Shown in pieces: positions 11,414 through 13,450 of a DNA stretch of 13,450 bases. Origin of the DNA: Bacillota bacterium (GTDB lineage: Bacteria; Bacillota; Clostridia; Oscillospirales; Ruminococcaceae); NCBI GenBank assembly GCA_023431215.1, contig JAEYXR010000101.1, positions 1 to 13,450 on the forward strand, read 5' to 3'. The notes beneath the pieces were generated by a model. The model did not search any database. It saw nothing but the letters and a program-made list of their open reading frames with translations, and was not told the origin of the DNA. Positions within the stretch are counted from its first letter, which is position 1. Each line of letters opens with the position of its first letter. Made by a program: the position numbers and the translations under genes.

Positions 11414-12664
11414 ATGCATGCACTAGAAAAAATCCTAGCCAAAGCCAGTGGAAAGGCTAAAGTAATTACAGGCGAGATTGTCACTGCAAAAGTTGACTTT
11501 GCAGAAATTAATGACCTTTATCTTCAGACAGTATATTCTTTCAAAGAGATGGGGGGCGAAAAGGTCTGGGACAAAGACCGTGCAGCATTTGTATTTGATC
11601 ATTATGCACCGGCACCAACAATTCAATGCGCACAAAATCACACTGAAATGCGTGAGTTTGCCAAAGAAAATAACCTAACCTACCATTTTGATGTAAATGC
11701 AGGCGTATGCCATCAGGTTATGCCTGAAAGAGGAGTCATCTATCCGGGAATGATTGTTGTAGCTACCGACTCACACACTACAACTCATGGAGCCTTTGGT
11801 GCCTTTGGAACAGGTGTTGGCGCTACAGACATGGCCACTATTCTTATCTCTGGTGAATTATGGTTCAGGGTTCCTGAAATTATAGAAGTTCGACTGGATG
11901 GTGAGGCACCAAAAGGAGTTTATCCCAAGGATGTCATCTTGGCAGTGTTGGGAAAACTCAAGGCGGATGGTGCTGTTTATAAAGCCGTTGATTTTACCGG
12001 AAGCTATGTAGAACAGCTTGGAGTAGCCGGCCGTATGGTTATTTGTAACATGGCGGTGGAGATGGGCGCAAAAACTGCTTATATGCAGCCAAATCAGGCT
12101 GTTATTGACTATGTATCTGCTCGTGCTGTACGTCCCTACCAAGTCCAATATACCGACGAAGATTTTGTTTATACAGAAAGCTACACCTTTGATGTTAGCC
12201 AATTGTCCCCACAGTTAGCTGTTCCGCACAGCGTGGATAATGTCTACCCTTTTGAGGAAGTTGAGGCTGTTGCTGTAAACCAAGGCTTTATTGGTGCCTG
12301 CACAGGTGGACGAACCGAGGATATTGAACAGGCATGGGGTATCTTAAAAGGTAAAAAGCTGCCTCCCTTTGTACGACTGATTGTAATTCCTGCTTCTGCA
12401 GAAGTAATGCAGGAGTGTATGAAAAAAGGATACATACAAGATTTGATGGATGCAGGTGCTACCATTTCTACCCCCGGTTGCGGACCTTGCCTTTCTGCTC
12501 ACGAGGGCGTTCTTGCACCGGGAGAGGTTTGCATTACAGCTTCTAATCGCAATTTCCCCGGACGTATGGGCAGCAAGGATGCAAAAATATACCTGGCATC
12601 TCCTGCAACGGTTGCCGCTTCCGTTTTGAATGGTCGCATTACCGATCCAAGAAATTATTTGTAA
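11414..12664 (+). CDS. 3-isopropylmalate dehydratase-type large subunit (LeuC/HacA/DmdA family)
   Basis: This 416-aa catalytic subunit is a [4Fe-4S] hydro-lyase that moves or removes water on a 2-hydroxy diacid. All three iron-sulfur cysteines are present: C296 (IGACTGGR), C356 and C359 (TPGCGPC). The substrate motif DSHTTTHGAFGAF starts at 119, and the NRNFPGRMGSKDA signature is near the C-terminus. The length fits the short two-subunit type of bacteria and archaea. The usual IGSCTNGR reads IGACTGGR, a departure from classical LeuC. ATG 11414 has GAGGAGG 6 nt before it; a TTG at 11399 is not credible. No leuA or leuB is in the window and a GntR/FCD regulator is divergent, so leucine biosynthesis is only one possibility. 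2,3-dimethylmalate dehydratase or homoaconitase-like activity are alternatives. Confidence 0.88.
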   Translation: MHALEKILAKASGKAKVITGEIVTAKVDFAEINDLYLQTVYSFKEMGGEKVWDKDRAAFVFDHYAPAPTIQCAQNHTEMREFAKENNLTYHFDVNAGVCHQVMPERGVIYPGMIVVATDSHTTTHGAFGAFGTGVGATDMATILISGELWFRVPEIIEVRLDGEAPKGVYPKDVILAVLGKLKADGAVYKAVDFTGSYVEQLGVAGRMVICNMAVEMGAKTAYMQPNQAVIDYVSARAVRPYQVQYTDEDFVYTESYTFDVSQLSPQLAVPHSVDNVYPFEEVEAVAVNQGFIGACTGGRTEDIEQAWGILKGKKLPPFVRLIVIPASAEVMQECMKKGYIQDLMDAGATISTPGCGPCLSAHEGVLAPGEVCITASNRNFPGRMGSKDAKIYLASPATVAASVLNGRITDPRNYL

Positions 12665-12680
12665 GATTGGAGGGATTATA

Positions 12681-13184
12681 ATGAACACTAAATTTACAGG
12701 AAAAACCGTTGTTCTTGGAAAGAATATAGACACCGACCAGATCTATCCCGGACGCTTTTTGGCTATTACAGACCCTGCAGAAATAGGCAGCCATTGTTTG
12801 GCTGGTGTTGACCCTGAAATTGCGCCCAATTTCCCCAATGGCGGCATTGTTGTTGCATCCACCAACTTTGGCTGTGGCTCAAGCCGCGAGCATGCTCCTA
12901 TTGCATTGCTCAATATGGGTGCAAGCGCCGTATTGGCAGATTCCTTTGCAAGAATCTTTTTTCGGAATGCCATCAATTTGGGTTTGCCGCTAATTATCTG
13001 TAAGGGCATCAGCGAAAAGGTATCAAACGGCAATACCATTACATTAGACCTTGTGGAAGGCACCGCGTATATCCACGAAACAGGAGAAACCATGCAGTGC
13101 GAAAAAATGGGTGAACATGCCATGCACATTTTGGAGGAAGGAGGAATCAAGCCACTGTTTCGCAAGCGCATGGGTAAAGAATAA
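12681..13184 (+). CDS. 3-isopropylmalate dehydratase-type small subunit (LeuD/DmdB family)
   Basis: This 167-aa swivelling subunit completes the hydro-lyase with the upstream large subunit. NIDTDQIYPGRFL (15-27) is the family's N-terminal motif and FGCGSSREHAP (63-73) carries the conserved substrate-contact Ser/Arg. Then come DSFARIFFRNAINLGLPL and a beta-rich tail. After the arginine of the N-terminal motif the sequence reads FLAITDP, where classical LeuD usually has YLNTSDP or similar; this loop touches the substrate side chain. It starts 16 nt after the large-subunit stop, with GGAGGG 6 nt before the ATG, so the genes form an operon. leuB, which often follows leuD, is absent for at least the 266 bp left in the window. 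Confidence 0.88.
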   Translation: MNTKFTGKTVVLGKNIDTDQIYPGRFLAITDPAEIGSHCLAGVDPEIAPNFPNGGIVVASTNFGCGSSREHAPIALLNMGASAVLADSFARIFFRNAINLGLPLIICKGISEKVSNGNTITLDLVEGTAYIHETGETMQCEKMGEHAMHILEEGGIKPLFRKRMGKE

Positions 13185-13194
13185 TAAGCATGAG

Positions 13195-13238
13195 CAAATA
13201 GAATTTATTTTATATCAAAAATTTAGTAATTCTATTTG
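13195..13238 (+). terminator. Stem-loop after the leuD-like gene, possible terminator
   Basis: A perfect 11-bp inverted repeat CAAATAGAATT/AATTCTATTTG (13195-13205, 13228-13238) starts 10 bp after the stop. The 22-nt loop and the loose T-tract (CTATTTTGTTTATT) make it a weak terminator. Confidence 0.4.
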
Positions 13239-13428
13239 ATAAGCTATTTTGTTTATTCTAAAATCTAAATGCAAGTTACACATTGTTACCGGTAGCATTG
13301 ATTTTGTTAGCATATACAACAACCAAAGAAATTGCATTCTCCATCCATGCAAATTCTGTGGTATGTTAAATGTATTTTTCTATTGAAGAAATACTAATTT
13401 ATAAACCTGTTTTTTAATATCACAAACA

Positions 13429-13450
13429 GCCGCTGTTAAAAGCCAGCGGT
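13429..13450. other. Partial hairpin at the right edge
   Basis: CCGCTG (13430-13435) and CAGCGG (13444-13449) pair over an 8-nt loop. Whether a T-run follows is outside the window. Positions 13239-13428 show no credible gene. Confidence 0.35.

Noticed and set aside
13239..13428. A short minus-strand frame starting MQFLWLLYML
   Set aside because: It is about 40 codons with no ribosome site and no recognisable homology, in AT-rich intergenic DNA. It could be a gene remnant but nothing supports that.
1..13450. CRISPR array, insertion sequence, prophage or toxin-antitoxin module
   Set aside because: I saw no regularly spaced repeats, transposase or integrase motifs, att-like duplications at the tRNA ends, or toxin-antitoxin pair.

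Overview
The window looks like chromosomal DNA of an anaerobic, spore-forming member of the Clostridia, probably near the Oscillospiraceae/Ruminococcaceae. This rests on an alpha/beta-type small acid-soluble spore protein, AGGAGG-type ribosome binding sites, AT-rich intergenic DNA with TTGACA/TATAAT promoters, CCA-encoding tRNA genes, and protein relatives I recall from clostridia. There is no sign of an insertion sequence, phage, integrase or CRISPR array. The genus is inference.

Layout. Positions 1-429 hold the N-terminal part of a PotA-type polyamine ABC ATPase (minus strand), behind a long leader (430-580) that can fold into stems. A monocistronic tRNA-Pro(GGG) follows (829-904), its 3' end lying inside a long terminator hairpin. 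Then come a DUF2200 protein (1131-1484, plus) and tyrA (1596-2447, minus), converging on a shared terminator. Positions 2634-7538 carry a complete branched-chain amino acid ABC operon on the minus strand, in the order livK-livH-livM-livG-livF. It has a clear promoter before livK and strong hairpins between livK and livH, which probably keep binding-protein mRNA in excess.

Positions 7700-8750 hold a small minus-strand sporulation-type group: the spore protein gene, a metal-binding-fold protein that has lost its cysteines (behind a sigma-G-like promoter), and two very short hydrophilic proteins. Next are an unrecognised 186-codon ORF with a degenerate P-loop-like N-terminus and doubtful start (8894-9454), then thioredoxin (9577-9885). 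Divergent from thioredoxin is tRNA-Gln(CTG), enclosed by a perfect 17-bp inverted repeat ending in a T-run, followed by tRNA-Pro(CGG).

The right end holds a GntR/FCD regulator (10611-11255, minus) divergent from a LeuC/LeuD-type hydro-lyase pair (11414-13184, plus). The promoters overlap and contain a near-perfect palindrome typical of GntR/FadR operators. No leuA or leuB is nearby and the active-site signatures deviate from usual isopropylmalate isomerase, so a catabolic dehydratase of the dimethylmalate type is a serious alternative.

Most of the window is ordinary core metabolism, transport and tRNA genes. The points most worth checking are the tRNA-Gln-enclosing terminator stem, the folded potA leader, the unrecognised ORF with a possible AUU start, the cysteine-less HMA/spore peptide group, and the substrate of the LeuCD-like enzyme.
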